A stretch of DNA of 64,000 nt from Canna indica (lineage: Eukaryota > Streptophyta > Magnoliopsida > Zingiberales > Cannaceae): positions 30,987,501 through 31,051,500 of the forward strand of contig CP136897.1 in the NCBI GenBank assembly GCA_034359265.1. The letters run 5' to 3'. Positions 33,512 to 45,223 of this stretch are shown piece after piece. Numbering within the stretch: position 1 is the first letter of the stretch; the number at the start of each line of letters is the position of its first letter. Under the pieces are notes generated by a model that ran no database searches, was not told where the DNA came from, and was given only the letters and a program-made list of their open reading frames with translations. The translations under genes and the position numbers were made by a program.

Positions 33512-33630
33512 AAGGTGCAACACGAGGACTTCCCAAGGGGTCACCCATCCTAGTACTACTCTCGCCCAAGCATGCATATCTTCGGAGTTCTGATGGGATC
33601 CGGTGCGTTAGTGCTTGTATGATCGCACCC
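33512..33630 (-). rRNA. 5S rRNA gene, copy 73
   Basis: Full length, with C95U, G58A, A55U, U52A and C15A. Three of these are in the A box, which may impair transcription. Confidence 0.93.
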
Positions 33631-33995
33631 GTCATGCACTTCTGATCGTCGGCTAATAAGGGTGAGCGTCCGAGGAACAACTCGGGGTCATTTTCTTCGT
33701 CTCTTCGCGCGCGTTTCAGCACCACGTGAAAAGCTGAAATCGGACAATAATGCACGGAGTTACGCCCGTTTTAAACGAAAAATAATAATTGAAATGTTAT
33801 TTTTCTTATTTATTTACAAATTTTAATTTTTCGGGTCGATTGGTCGATCGAGCCGGCCGTAGAGGTTGCGGCGGGCCCCGCGCGGGCGATCGACAGCCAA
33901 GATTTATGGCGACGACGTCGTCCGTCCTTAACGTTTGGTTAGAAAGATTGGTAAAAAAAATGATCTCGTCGTGCAATCAAATATGTAGTAAAAAA

Positions 33996-34114
33996 AAGGT
34001 ACAACGCGAGGACTTCCTAGGGGGTCACCCATCCTAGTACAACTCTCGCCCAAGCACGCTTAACTTCGGAGTTTTGATGGGATCCGGTGCGTTAGTGCTG
34101 GTATGATCACACCC
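33996..34114 (-). rRNA. 5S rRNA gene, copy 74
   Basis: Full length, with C114U, U109C, G97A, A74U, G41A and C6U. The first spacer with the right-subfamily ATGGCGACG motif follows its 3' end. Confidence 0.94.
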
Positions 34115-34481
34115 GATATGCACTTCTGATCGTCGGCTAATAAGGGTGAGCGTCCGAGGGAGTGTTCGGGGGTCATTTTCTTCGTCTCTTTGCGCGCCTT
34201 TCAGCGCCACGTGAAAAGCTGAAATCGGACAATAATGCACGGAGTTACGCCCATTTTAAACGAAAAATAATAATTAAAACGTTATTTTTCTTATTTATTT
34301 ACAAATTTTAATTTTTCGAGTTGGTTGGTCGATCGAGTCGGCCGTAGAGGTTGCGGCGGACCCCGCGCGGGCGATCGACAGCCAAATTTTATGGCGACGA
34401 CGTCGTCCGTCCTTAACGTTTGTTTAGAAAGATTGGTAAAAAAAATGATCTCGTCGTGCAATCAAATAGGTAGTAAAAAAA

Positions 34482-34600
34482 AAGGTGCAACACGAGGACT
34501 TCCCAAGGGCTCACCCATCCTAGTACCACTCTCGCGCAAGCACGCTGTACTTCGAAGTTCTGATGGGATCCGATGCGTTAGTGCTAGTATGATCGCACCC
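34482..34600 (-). rRNA. 5S rRNA gene, copy 75
   Basis: Full length, with C95U, C91G, A74G, G65C, A54C, U53A, C46U, C28U and C15U. A74G, G65C and C15U together become the common gene type of the right half. Confidence 0.93.
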
Positions 34601-34966
34601 GTCATGCACTTCTGATCGTCAGCTAATAAGGGTGAGCGTCCGAGGGATAGCTCTGGGTCATTTTCTTCGTCTCTTCGCGCGCCTTTTAGCGCCACGTAAA
34701 AAGCTGAAATCGGACAATAATGCACGGAGTTACGGCCGTTTTAAATAAAAAATAATAATTGAAATGTTATTTTTCTTATTTATTTACAAATTTTAATTTT
34801 TCGGGTCGGTTGGTCGATCGAGCCGGCCGTAGAGGTTGCGGCGGGCCCCGCACGGACGATCGAAAGCCAAATTATATGTCGACGACGTCGTCCGTCCTTA
34901 ACGTTTGGTTAGAAAGATTGGTAAAAAAAATGATCTCGTCGTGCAATCAAATAGGAAGTAAAAAAA

Positions 34967-35085
34967 AAGGTGCAACACGAGGACTTCCCAGGGGGTCACC
35001 CATCCTAGTACAACTCTCGCCCAAGCACCCTTAACTTCGGAGTTTTGATGGGATCCGGTGCGTTAGTGCTGGTATGATCACACCC
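34967..35085 (-). rRNA. 5S rRNA gene, copy 76
   Basis: Full length, with A74U, C57G, G41A and C6U. Confidence 0.94.
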
Positions 35086-35453
35086 GATATGCATTTCTGA
35101 TCGTCGGCTAATAAGGGTGAGCGTCCGAGGGAGAGTTCGGGGGTCATTTTCTTCGTCTCTTTGCGCGCCTTTCAGCGCCACGTGAAAAGCTGAAATTGGA
35201 CAATAATGCACGGAGTTACGCCCGTTTTAAACGAAAAATAATAATTAAAACGTTATTTTTCTTATTTATTTACAAATTTTAATTTTTCGAGTTGGTTGGT
35301 CGATCGAGCCGGCCGTAGAGGTTGCGGCGGGCCCCGCGCGGGTGATCGACAGCCAAATTTTATGGCGACGACATCGTCCGTTCTTAACGTTTGTTTAGAA
35401 AGATTGGTAAAAAAAATGATCTCGTCGTGCAATCAAATAGGTAGTAAAAATAA

Positions 35454-35572
35454 AAGGTGCAACACAAGGACTTCCCAAGGGGTCACCCATCCTAGTACCA
35501 CTCTCGCGCAAGCGCGCTGAACCTCGAAGTTCTGATGGGATCCGGTGCGTTAGTGCTAGTATGATCGCACCC
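35454..35572 (-). rRNA. 5S rRNA gene, copy 77 (diverged)
   Basis: Full length, with C107U, C95U, A74G, G65C, U59C, A54C, A50G, C46U and C15U. The A box carries three changes. Terminator is TTTTATTTTT. Confidence 0.92.
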
Positions 35573-35939
35573 GTCATGCACTTCTGATCGTCGGCTAATA
35601 AGGGTGAGCGTCCGAGGGACAACTCGGTGTCATTTTCTTCATCTCTTCGCGCGCGTTTCAGCGCCACGTGAAAAGCTGAAATCGGACAATAATGCACGGA
35701 GTTACGCCCGTTTTAAACGAAAAATAATAATTGAAATGTTATTTTTCTTATTTATTTACAAATTTTAATTTTTTGGGTCGGTTCGTCGATCGAGCCGGCC
35801 GTAGAGGTTGCGGCGGGCCCCACGCGGGCGATCGACAGCCAAGATTTATGGCGACGACGTCGTCCGTCCTTAACGTTTGGTTAGAAAGATTGGTAAAAAA
35901 AATGATCTCGTCGTGCAATCAAATAGGTAGTAAAAATAA

Positions 35940-36058
35940 AAGGTGCAACACGAGGACTTCCCAAGGGGTCACCCATCCAAGTACCACTCTCGCGCAAGCA
36001 CGCTTAACTTCGGAGTTCTGATTGGATCTAGAGCGTTAGTGCTGGTATGATCACAACC
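35940..36058 (-). rRNA. 5S rRNA gene, copy 78 (diverged)
   Basis: Full length, with C95U, A80U, A74G, G65C, C36A, G30A, C29U, A27U, C6U and G3U. The BamHI site is lost. Terminator is TTTTATTTTT. Confidence 0.92.
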
Positions 36059-36424
36059 GATACGCACTTCTGATCGTCGGCTAATAAGGGTGAGCGTCCG
36101 AGGGAGAGTTCGGGGGTCATTTTCCTCGTCTCTTTGCGCGCCTTTCAGCGCCACGTGAAAAGCTGAAATCGGACAATAATGCACGGAGTTACGCCCGTTT
36201 TAAACGAAAAATAATAATTGAAATGTTATTTTTCTTATTTATTTACAAATTTTAATTTTTCGGGTCGGTTGGTCGATCAAGCCGGCCGTAGAGGTTGCGG
36301 TGGGCCCCGCGGGGGCGATCGACAGCCAAGATTTATGGCGACGACGTCGTCCATTCTTAACGTTTGGTTAGAAAGATTTGTAAAAAAAATGATCTTGTCG
36401 TGCAATCAAATAGGTAGTAAAAAA

Positions 36425-36543
36425 AAGGTACAACGCGAGGATTTCCCAGGGCGTCACCCATCCTAGTACTACTCTCGGCCAAGCACGCTTAACTTCGGAG
36501 TTCTGATGGGATCTAGAGCGTTAGTGCTGGTATGATCACTCCC
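36425..36543 (-). rRNA. 5S rRNA gene, copy 79 (diverged)
   Basis: Full length, with C114U, U109C, G102A, C92G, G66C, G30A, C29U, A27U, C6U and U4A. It shares the 27-30 cluster with copy 78. Confidence 0.92.
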
Positions 36544-36909
36544 GATACGCACTTCTGATCGTCGGCTAATAAGGGTGAGCGTCCGACGAACAACTCGGGG
36601 TCATTTTCTTCGTCTCTTCGCGCGCGTTTCAGCGCCACGTGAAAAGCTGAAATCGGACAATAATGCACGGAGTTACGCCGGTTTTAAACGAAAAATAATA
36701 ATTGAAATGTTATTTTTCTTATTTATTTACAAATTTTAATTTTTCGGGTGGGTTGGACGATCGAGCTGGCCGTAGAGGTTGCGGCGGGCCCCGCGCGGGC
36801 GACGGACAGCCAAATTTTATGGCGACGTCGTTGTCCGTTCTCAACGTTTGGTTAGAAAGATTGGTAAAAAAAATGATCTCGTCGTGCAATCAAATAGGTA
36901 GTAAAAAAA

Positions 36910-37028
36910 AAGGTGCAACACGAGGACTTCCCAGGGGGTCACCCATCCTAGTACTACTCTCGCCCAAGCACGCTTAATTTCGGAGTTCTGATGGAATCCG
37001 GTGCGTTAGTGCTGGTATGATCGCACCC
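36910..37028 (-). rRNA. 5S rRNA gene, copy 80
   Basis: Full length, with G51A and C34U. Confidence 0.95.
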
Positions 37029-37393
37029 ATCATGCATTTCTGATCGTCGGCTAATAAGGGTGAGCGTCCGAGGGACAGCTCGGGGTCATTTTCTTCGTCT
37101 GTTTGCGCGCCTTTCATCGCCACGTGAAAAGCTGAAATCGGACAATGATGCACGGAGTTACGCCCGTTTTAAACGAAAAATAATAATTGAAATGTTATTT
37201 TTCTTATTTATTTACAAATTTTAATTTTTCGGGTTGGTTGGTCGATCTAGCCGGCCGTAGTGGTTGCGGCGGGCCCCGTGCGGGCGATCGACAGCCAAGA
37301 TTTATGGCGACGACGTCGTCCGTCGTTAATTTTTGGTTAGAAAGATTGGTAAAAAAATGATCTCGTCGTGCAATCAAATAGGTAGAAAAAAAA

Positions 37394-37512
37394 AAGGTGC
37401 AACACGAGGACTTCCCAAGGGGTCACCCATCCTAATACCACTCTCGCGGAAGCACGCTTCACTTCGGAGTTCTGATGCGATCCGGTGCGTTAGTGCTAGT
37501 ATGATCGCACCC
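37394..37512 (-). rRNA. 5S rRNA gene, copy 81
   Basis: Full length, with C95U, C78U, A74G, G65C, G64C, U53G, C35G and C15U. Confidence 0.93.
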
Positions 37513-37878
37513 GTCATGCACTTCTGATCGTCGGCTAATAAGGGTGAGCGTCCGAGGGACATCTCGGGGTCATTTTCTTCCTCTCTTCGCGCGCCTTTCA
37601 GCGCCACGTGAAAAGCTGCAATCGGACAATAATACACGAAGTTACGTCCATTTTAAACTAAAAATAATAATTGAAATGTTATTTTTCTTATTTATTTACA
37701 AATTTTAATTTTTCGGGTCGGTTGGTCGATCGAGCCGGCCGTAGAGGTTGCGGCGGGCCCCGCGCGGGCGATCGACAGCCAAGATTTATGGCGACGACGT
37801 CGTCCGTCCTTAACGTTTGGTTAGAAAGATTGGTAAAAAAAATGATCTCGTCGTGCAATCAAATTGGTAGTAAAAAAA

Positions 37879-37997
37879 AAGGTGCCCCACGAGGACTTCC
37901 CAAGGGGTCACCCATCCTAGTACTACTGTCGCCCAAGCACGCTTAACTTCGGAGTTCTGATGGGATCCGGTGCGTTAGTGCTGGTATGATCGCACCC
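37879..37997 (-). rRNA. 5S rRNA gene, copy 82
   Basis: Full length, with U112G, U111G, C95U and G70C. The adjacent U112G and U111G change is unique to this copy. Confidence 0.94.
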
Positions 37998-38364
37998 GAT
38001 ATGCACTTCTGATCGTCGGCTAATAAGGGCGAGCGTCCGAGGGAGAGTTCGGGGGTCATTTTCTTCGTCTCTTTGCGCGCCTTTCAGCGCCACGTGAAAA
38101 GCTGAAATCGGACAATAATGCACGGAGTTACGCCCGTTTTAAACGAAAAATAATAATTGAAATGTTATTTTCCTTATTTATTTACAAATTTTAATTTTTC
38201 GGGTCGGTTGCTCGATCGAGCCTTCCGTAGAGGTTGCGGCGGGCCCCGCGCGGACGATCGACAGCCAAGATTTATGGCGACGACGTCGTCCGTCCTTAAC
38301 GTTTGGTTAGAAAGATTGGTAAAAAAAATGATCTCGTCGTGCAATCAAATAGGTAGTAAAAAAA

Positions 38365-38483
38365 AAGGTGCAACACGAGGACTTCCCAAGGGGTCACCCA
38401 TCCTAGTACCACTCTCGCGCAAGCACGCTTCACTTCGGAGTTCTGATGGGATCCGGTGCGTTAGTGCTAGTATGATCGCACCC
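38365..38483 (-). rRNA. 5S rRNA gene, copy 83
   Basis: Full length, with C95U, A74G, G65C, U53G and C15U. Confidence 0.95.
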
Positions 38484-38836
38484 GTCATGCACTTCTGATC
38501 GTCGGCTAATAAGGGTGAGCGTCCGAGGGACAACTCGGGGTCATTTTCTTCCTCTCTTCGCGCGCCTTTCAGCGCCACTTGAAAAGCTGAAATCGGACAA
38601 TAATGCACGGAGTTACGCCCGTTTTAAACGAAAAATAATAATTGAAATATTATTTTTCTTATTTATTTACAAATTTTAATTTTTCGGGTCGGTTGGTCGA
38701 TCGAGCCGGCTGTAGAGGTTGCGACGGGTGATCGACAGCCAAATTTTATGGCGACGACGTCGTCCGTGCTTAACGTTTGGTTAGAAAGATTGGTAAAAAA
38801 AATGATCTCGTCATGCAATCAAATAGGTTAAAAAAA

Positions 38837-38955
38837 AAGGTGCAACACGAGGACTTCCGAGGGGGTCACCCATCCTAATACTACTCTCGCCCAAGCACAC
38901 TTAACTTCGGAGTTCTGATCGGATCCGGTGCGTTAGTGCTGGTATGATCGCACCC
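38837..38955 (-). rRNA. 5S rRNA gene, copy 84
   Basis: Full length, with G97C, C78U, C57U and C36G. The spacer after its 3' end has lost the GC palindrome (unit 472 bp). Confidence 0.94.
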
Positions 38956-39321
38956 ATGATGCACTTCTGATCGTCGGCTAATAAGGGTGAGCGTCCGAGG
39001 GACAGCTCGGGGTCATTTTCTTCGTCTCTTCGCGCGCCTTTCAGCGCCACGTGAAAAGCTGAAATCGGACAATAATGCACGGACTTACGCCCGTTTTAAA
39101 CGAAAAATAATAATTGAAATGTTATTATCCTTATTTATTTACAAATTTTAATTTTTCGGGTCGGTTGGTCGATCGAGCCTGCCGTAGAGGTTGCGGCGGG
39201 ACCCGCGCGGGCGATCGACAGCCAAATTTTATGGCGACTACGTCGTCCGTCCTTAACGTTTGGTTAGAAAAATTGGCAAAAAAAATAATCTCGTCGTGCA
39301 ATCAAATAGGTAGTAAAAAGA

Positions 39322-39440
39322 CAAGTGCAACACGAGGACTTCCCAGGGGGTCACCCATCCTAGTACTACTCTCGCACAAGCACGGTTAACTTCGAAGTTC
39401 TGATGGGATCCGATGCGTTAGTGTTGATATGATCGCACCC
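39322..39440 (-). rRNA. 5S rRNA gene, copy 85 (weak terminator)
   Basis: Full length, with C117U, G65U, G56C, C46U, C28U, G17A and C14U. The gene end reads CTTGTCTTTTT, so the first T run is broken twice and termination may slip to the T5 or the second run. Confidence 0.92.
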
Positions 39441-39806
39441 GTCATGCACTTCTGATCGTCCGCTAATAAGGGTGAGCGTCCGAGGGACAGCTCGGGGTCA
39501 TTTTCTTAGTCTCTTCGCGCGCCTTTCAGCGCCACGTGAAAAGCTAAAATCAGACAATAATGCACGGAGTTACGGCTGTTTTAAACGAAAAATAATAATT
39601 GAAATGTTATTTTTCTTATTTATTTACAAATTTTAATTTTTTGGGTCGGTTGGTCGATGGATCCGGCCGTAGAGTTTGCGGCGGGCCCCGCGCGGGCGAT
39701 CGACAGCCAAATTTTATGGCGACGATGTCGTCCGTCCTTAACGTTTGGTTAGAAAAATTGGTAAAAAAAATGATCTCGTCGTGCAATCAAATAGGTAGTA
39801 AAAGAA

Positions 39807-39925
39807 AAAGTGCAACATGAGGACTTCCCAAGGGGTCACCCATCCTAGTACTACTATCGCCCAAGCACGCTTAACTTCGGAGTTCTGATGGGATCCGGTG
39901 CGTTAGTGCTGGTATGATCGCAACC
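39807..39925 (-). rRNA. 5S rRNA gene, copy 86
   Basis: Full length, with C117U, G108A, C95U, G70U and G3U. Terminator reads TTTTTCTTTT. Confidence 0.94.
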
Positions 39926-40290
39926 GTTATGCACTTTTGATCGTCGGCTAATAAGGGTGAGCGTCCGAGGGAGAGTTCGGGGGTCATTTTCATCATCTCT
40001 TCACGCGCCTTTCAACGCCACGTGAACAGCTGAAATCGGACAATAATGCACGGAGTTACGCATGTTTTAAATGAAAAATAATAATTGCAATGTTATTTTT
40101 CTTATTTATTTACAAATTTTAATTTTTCGGGTCGGTTGCTCGATCGAGCCTGCCGTAGAGGTTGCGGCGGGCCCCACGCGGACGATCGACAGCCAAGATT
40201 TATGGCGACGACGTCGTCCGTCCTTAACGTTTGGTTAGAAAGATTGGTAAAAAAATGATCTCGTTGTGCAATCAAATAGATAGTAAAAAA

Positions 40291-40409
40291 AAAGTGCAAC
40301 ACGAGGACTTCCCAAGGGGTCACCCATCCTAGTACCACTCTCGCGCAAGCCCGCTTCACTTCGGAGTTTTGATGAGATCCGGTGCGTTAGTACTAGTATG
40401 ATTGCACCC
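40291..40409 (-). rRNA. 5S rRNA gene, copy 87 (diverged)
   Basis: Full length, with C117U, C95U, A74G, G65C, U59G, U53G, G41A, C35U, C18U, C15U and G7A. One of the most altered full-length copies. Confidence 0.92.
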
Positions 40410-40774
40410 GTCATGCACTTCTGATCGTCGGCTAATAAGGGTGAGCGTCCGAGGGACAACTCGGGGTCATTTTCTTCCTCTCTTCGCGCGCCTTTCAGCG
40501 CCACGTGAAAAGCTGAAATCGGACAATAATGCACGGAGTTACGCCCGTTTTAAACGAAAAATAATATTGAAATATTATTTTTCTTATTTATTTACAAATT
40601 TTAATTTTTCGGGTCCGTTGGTCGATCGAGCCGGCCGTAGAGGTTGCGGCGGGCCCCGCGCGGGCGATCGACAACCAAATTTTATGGCGACGACGTCGTC
40701 CGTCCTTAACGTTTGGTTAGAAAGATTGGTAAAAAAAAAGATCTCGTCGTGCAATCAAATAGGTAGTAAAAAAA

Positions 40775-40893
40775 AAGGTGCAACACGAGGACTTCCGAAG
40801 GGGTCACCCATCCTAGTACCACTCTCGCGCAAGCACGCTTAACTTCGGAGTTCTGATGGGATCCGGTGCGTTAGTGCTAGTATGATCGCACCC
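40775..40893 (-). rRNA. 5S rRNA gene, copy 88
   Basis: Full length, with G97C, C95U, A74G, G65C and C15U. The TATA-like element is changed to CTAATTAG. Partner of copy 111. Confidence 0.94.
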
Positions 40894-41262
40894 GTCATGA
40901 ACTTCTGATCGTCGGCTAATTAGGGTGAGCGTCCGAGGGACAACTCGGGGTCATTTTCTTCGTCTCTTCGCGCGCGTTTCAGCGCCACGTGAAAAGCTGG
41001 AATCGGACAATAATGCACGGAGTTACGCCCGTTTTAAACGAAAAATAATAATTGAAATGTCATTTTTCTTATTTATTTACAAATTTTAATTTTTCGGGTC
41101 GGTTGGTCGATCGAGCCGGCCGTAGAGGTTGCGGCGGGCCCCGCGCGGGCGACGGACAGCCAAATTTTATGGCGACGACATCGTCCGTCCTTAACGATTG
41201 GTTAGAAAGATTGGTAGTAAAAAAAATGATCTCGTCGTGCAATCAAATGGGTAGTAAAAAAA

Positions 41263-41381
41263 TCGGTGCAACACAAGGACTTCCCAGGGGGTCACCCATC
41301 CTAGTACTACTCTCGATCAAGCACGCTTAAGTTCGAAGTTTTGATGGGATCCGGTGCGTTAGTGCTGGTATGATCGCACCC
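41263..41381 (-). rRNA. 5S rRNA gene, copy 89
   Basis: Full length, with C107U, G66U, G65A, G51C, C46U and G41A. The 3' end reads ACCGA before the T run, so terminator spacing is shifted by two bases. Partner of copies 94 and 112. Confidence 0.93.
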
Positions 41382-41747
41382 GTCATGCAATTCTGATCGT
41401 CGGCTAATAAGGGTCAGCGTCCGAGGGACAGCTCGGGGTCATTTTCTTCGTCTCTTCGCGCGCGTTTCAGCGCCACGTGAAAAGCTGAAATCGGACAATA
41501 ATGCACGGTGTTACGCCCGTTTTAAACGAAAAATAATAATTGAAATGTTATTTTTCTTATTTATTTACAAATTATAATTTTTCGGGTCGGTTGGTCGATC
41601 GAGCCGGCCGTAGAGGTTGCGGCGGGCCCCGCGCGGGTGATCGACAGCCAAATTTTATGCCGATGACATCATCCGTCCTTAACGTTTGGTTAGAAAGAGT
41701 GGTAAAAAAAATGATCTCGTCGTGCAATCAAATAGGTAGTAAAAAAA

Positions 41748-41866
41748 AAGGTGCAACACGAGGACTTCCCAAGGGGTCACCCATCCTAGTACCACTCTCG
41801 CGCAAGCACACTTAAGTTCGAAGTTCTGATGGGATCCGGTGCGTTAGTGCTAGTATGATCGCACCC
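41748..41866 (-). rRNA. 5S rRNA gene, copy 90
   Basis: Full length, with C95U, A74G, G65C, C57U, G51C, C46U and C15U. Same type as copies 113 and 118. Confidence 0.94.
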
Positions 41867-42232
41867 GTCATGCACTTCTGATCGTCGGCTAATAAGGGTG
41901 AGCGTCCGAGGGACAACTCGGGGTCATTTTCTTCGTCTCTTCGCGCACGTTTCAGCGCCACGTGAAAAGCTAAAATCGGACAATAATGCACGGAGTTACG
42001 CCCGTTTTAAACGAAAAATAAAAATTGAAATGTTATTTTTTCTATTTATTTACAAATTTTAATTTTTCGTGTCGGTTGGTCGATCGAGCCGGCCGTAGAG
42101 GTCGCGGCGGGCCCCGCGCGGGCGATCGACAGCCAAGATTTATGGGGACGACGTCGTCCGTCCTTAACGTTTGGTTAGGAAGATTGGTAAAAAAAATGAT
42201 CTAGTCATGCAATCAAATAGGTAGTAAAAAAA

Positions 42233-42355
42233 AAGATGCAATGCGAGGGAGGACTTCCTAGGGGGTCACCCATCCTAGTACTACTCTCGCCCAAGCACGC
42301 TTAACTTCGAAGTTCTGATGGGATCCGATGCGTTAGTGCTGGTATGATCACACCC
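42233..42355 (-). rRNA. 5S rRNA gene, copy 91 (4-nt insertion)
   Basis: 123 nt. Four extra bases lie near positions 104-107, and the gene also has changes near 108-116, C46U, C28U and C6U. The insertion enlarges the region beside helix I. The same defect is in copies 114 and 119. Probably a poor 5S gene. Confidence 0.92.
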
Positions 42356-42715
42356 AATATGCACTTCCGATCGTCGCCTAATATGGGTGAGCATCTGAGG
42401 GAGAGTTCGGGGGTCATTTTCTTTGTCTCTTTGCGCGCCTCTCAGCGCCACGTGAAAAGCTGAAATCGGACAATAATGCACGGAGTTACACCCGTTTTAA
42501 ACGAAAAATAATATTGAAATATTATTTTTCTTATTTATTTACAAATTTTAATTTTTTGGGTCGGTTGGTCGATCGAGCCGGCGGTTGCGGCGGGCCCCGC
42601 TAGGGCGATCGACAGCCAAATTTTATGGCGACGACGTCGTCCGTCCTTAACGTTTGGTTAGAAAGAATGGTAAAAAAAAAGATCTTGTCGTGCAATCAAA
42701 TAGGTAGTAAAAAAA

Positions 42716-42834
42716 AAGGTGCAACACGAGGACTTCCGAAGGGGTCACCCATCCTAGTACCACTCTCGCGCAAGCACCCTTAACTTCGGAGTTCTGATGG
42801 GATCCGGTGCGTTAGTGCTAGTATGATCGCACCC
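42716..42834 (-). rRNA. 5S rRNA gene, copy 92
   Basis: Full length, with G97C, C95U, A74G, G65C, C57G and C15U. Confidence 0.94.
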
Positions 42835-43199
42835 GTCATGCACTTCTGATCGTCGGCTAATAAGGGTGAGCCTCCGAGGTTCAACTCGGGGTCATTTTCT
42901 TCGTCTCTTCGCGCGCGTTTCAGCGCCACGTGAAAAGCTAGAATCGGACAATAATGCACGGAGTTACGCCCGTTTTAAACGAAAAATAATAATTGAAATG
43001 TCATTTTTCTTATTTATTTACAAATTTTAATTTTTTGGGTCGGTTGGTCGATCGAGCCGGCTGTACAGGTTGCGGCGGGCCCCGCACGGGCGATCGACAG
43101 CCAAATTTTATGGCGACGACGTCGTCCGTCCTTAACGTTTGGTTAGAAAGATTGGTAAAAAAATGATCTCGTCGAGCAATCAAATAGGTAGTAAAAAAA

Positions 43200-43318
43200 A
43201 AGGTGCAACATGAGGACTTCCGAAGGGGTCACCCATCCTAGTACCACTCTCGCGCAAGCACGCTTAACTTCGGAGTTCTAATGGGATCCGGTGCGTTAGT
43301 GCTAGTATGATCGCACCC
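43200..43318 (-). rRNA. 5S rRNA gene, copy 93
   Basis: Full length, with G108A, G97C, C95U, A74G, G65C, C39U and C15U. Confidence 0.94.
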
Positions 43319-43687
43319 GTCATGCACTTCTGATCGTCGGCTAATAAGGGTGAGCGTCCGAGGGACAACTCGGGGTCATTTTCTTCGTCTCTTCGCGCGC
43401 GTTTCAGCGCCACGTGAAAAGCTGGAATCGGACAATAATGCACGGAGTTACGCCCGTTTTAAACGAAAAATAATAATTGAAATGTCATTTTTCTTATTTA
43501 TTTACAAATTTTAATTTTTCGGGTCGGTTGGTCGATCGAGCCGGCCGTAGAGGTTGCGATGGGCCCCGCGCGGGCGACGGACAGCCAAATTTTATGGCGA
43601 CGACGTCGTTCGTCCTTAACGATTGGTTAGAAAGATTGGTAGTAAAAAAAATGATCTCGTCGTGCAATCAAATAGGTAGTAAAAAAA

Positions 43688-43806
43688 TCGGTGCAACACA
43701 AGGACTTCCCAGGGGGTCACCCATCCTAGTACTACTCTCGATCAAGCACGCTTAAGTTCGAAGTTTTGATGGGATCCGGTGCGTTAGTGCTAGTATGATC
43801 GCACCC
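43688..43806 (-). rRNA. 5S rRNA gene, copy 94
   Basis: Full length. It has the changes and ACCGA end of copy 89 plus C15U. Confidence 0.93.
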
Positions 43807-44172
43807 GTCATGCAATTCTGATCGTCGGCTAATAAGGGTCAGCGTCCGAGGGACAGCTCGGGGTCATTTTCTTCGTCTCTTCGCGCGCCTTTCAGCGCCA
43901 CGTGAAAAGCTAAAATCGAACAATAATGTACGGAGTTACGCCCGTTTTAAACGAAAAATAATAATTGAAATGCTATTTTTCTTATTTATTTACAAATTTC
44001 AATTTTTCGGGTCGGTTGGTCGATCGAGCCGGCCGTAGAGGTTGCGGCGGGCCCCGCGCGGGCGATCGACAGCCAAATTTTATGGCGACGACGTCCTACG
44101 TCCTTAACGTTTGGTTGGAAAGATTGGTAAAAAAAATGATCTCGTCGTGCAATCAAATAGGTAGTAAAAACA

Positions 44173-44291
44173 AAGGTGCAACACGAGGACTTCCCAGGGG
44201 GTCACCCATCCTAGTACTACTCTCGATCAAGCACGCTTAAGTTCGAAGTTTTGATGGGATCCGGTGCGTTAGTGCTGGTATGATCGCACCC
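44173..44291 (-). rRNA. 5S rRNA gene, copy 95 (weak terminator)
   Basis: Full length, with G66U, G65A, G51C, C46U and G41A. The first T run is only TTT before a G, then T5. Partner of copies 117 and 122, which have a normal run. Confidence 0.93.
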
Positions 44292-44657
44292 GTCATGCAA
44301 TTCTGATCGTCGGCTAATAAGGGTCAGCGTCCGAGGGACAGCTCGGGGTCATTTTCTTCGTCTCTTCTCGCGCCTTTCAGTGCCACGTGAAAAGCTAAAA
44401 TCGGACAATAATGCACGGAGTTACGCCCGTTTTAAACGAAAAATAATAATTGAAATGTTATTTTTCTTATTTAATTAAAATTTTTAATTTTTCAGGTCGG
44501 TTGGTCGATCGAGTCGGCCGTAGAGGTTGCGGCGGGCCCCGCACGGGCCATCGACAGCCAAGATTTATGGCGACGACGTCGTCCGTCCTTAACGTTTGGT
44601 TAGAAAGATTGGTAAAAAAAATGATCTCGTCGTGCAATCAAATAGGTAGTAAAAAAA

Positions 44658-44776
44658 AAGGTGCAACGCGAGGAAATCCCAGGGGGTCACCCATCCTAGT
44701 ACTACTCTCGCCCAAGCACGCTTAACTTCGGAGTTCTGATGGGATCCAGTGCGTTAATGCTGGTATGATCGCACCC
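44658..44776 (-). rRNA. 5S rRNA gene, copy 96
   Basis: Full length, with U109C, G102U, A101U, C29U and C20U. Partner of copy 123. Confidence 0.94.
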
Positions 44777-45104
44777 GATATGCACTTCTGATCGTCCGCT
44801 AATAAGGGTGAGCATCCGAGGGAGAGTTCGGGGGTCATTTTCTTAGTCTCTTCGCGCGACTTTCAGCGCCACGTGAAAAGCTAAAATCGGACAATAATTC
44901 ACGGAGTTACGCACGTTTTAAACGAAAAATAATAATTGAAATGTTATTTTTCGGGTCGGTTGGTCGATCGAGCCGGACGTAGAGGTTGCGGCGGGCGATC
45001 GACAGCCAAATTTTATGGCGACGACGTCGTCCGTCCTTAATGTTTGGTTAGAAAGATTGGTAAAAAAATCATCTCGTCGTGCAATCAAATAGGTAGTAAA
45101 AAAA

Positions 45105-45223
45105 CAAGTTCAACACGAGGACTTCCGAGAGGGTCACCCATCCTAGTACTACTCTCGCCCAAGAACGCTTAACTTCGAAGTTCTGATGGGATCCGGTGCA
45201 TTAGTGCTGCTATGATCGCACTC
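45105..45223 (-). rRNA. 5S rRNA gene, copy 97
   Basis: Full length, with C117U, C114A, G97C, C94U, G60U, C46U, C24U, C14G and G2A. The first T run is preceded by TTG. The spacer after its 3' end lacks most of the AT-rich block and the GC palindrome. Partner of copy 124. Confidence 0.92.

Noticed and set aside
33492..33755. Minus-strand frames of 60-100 codons beginning MHYCPISAF
   Set aside because: They run through the promoter, the 5S gene and the terminator. A protein frame across a Pol III gene with T-run terminators is not credible, and the frames are broken in neighbouring units.
44940..45010. Short spacer near copy 97 as an insertion-site or promoter of another gene
   Set aside because: It is a normal spacer that lost about 27 bp of the AT-rich block and the 11-bp GC palindrome. 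The same shortened form recurs at 57,975-58,040 with the duplicated segment.
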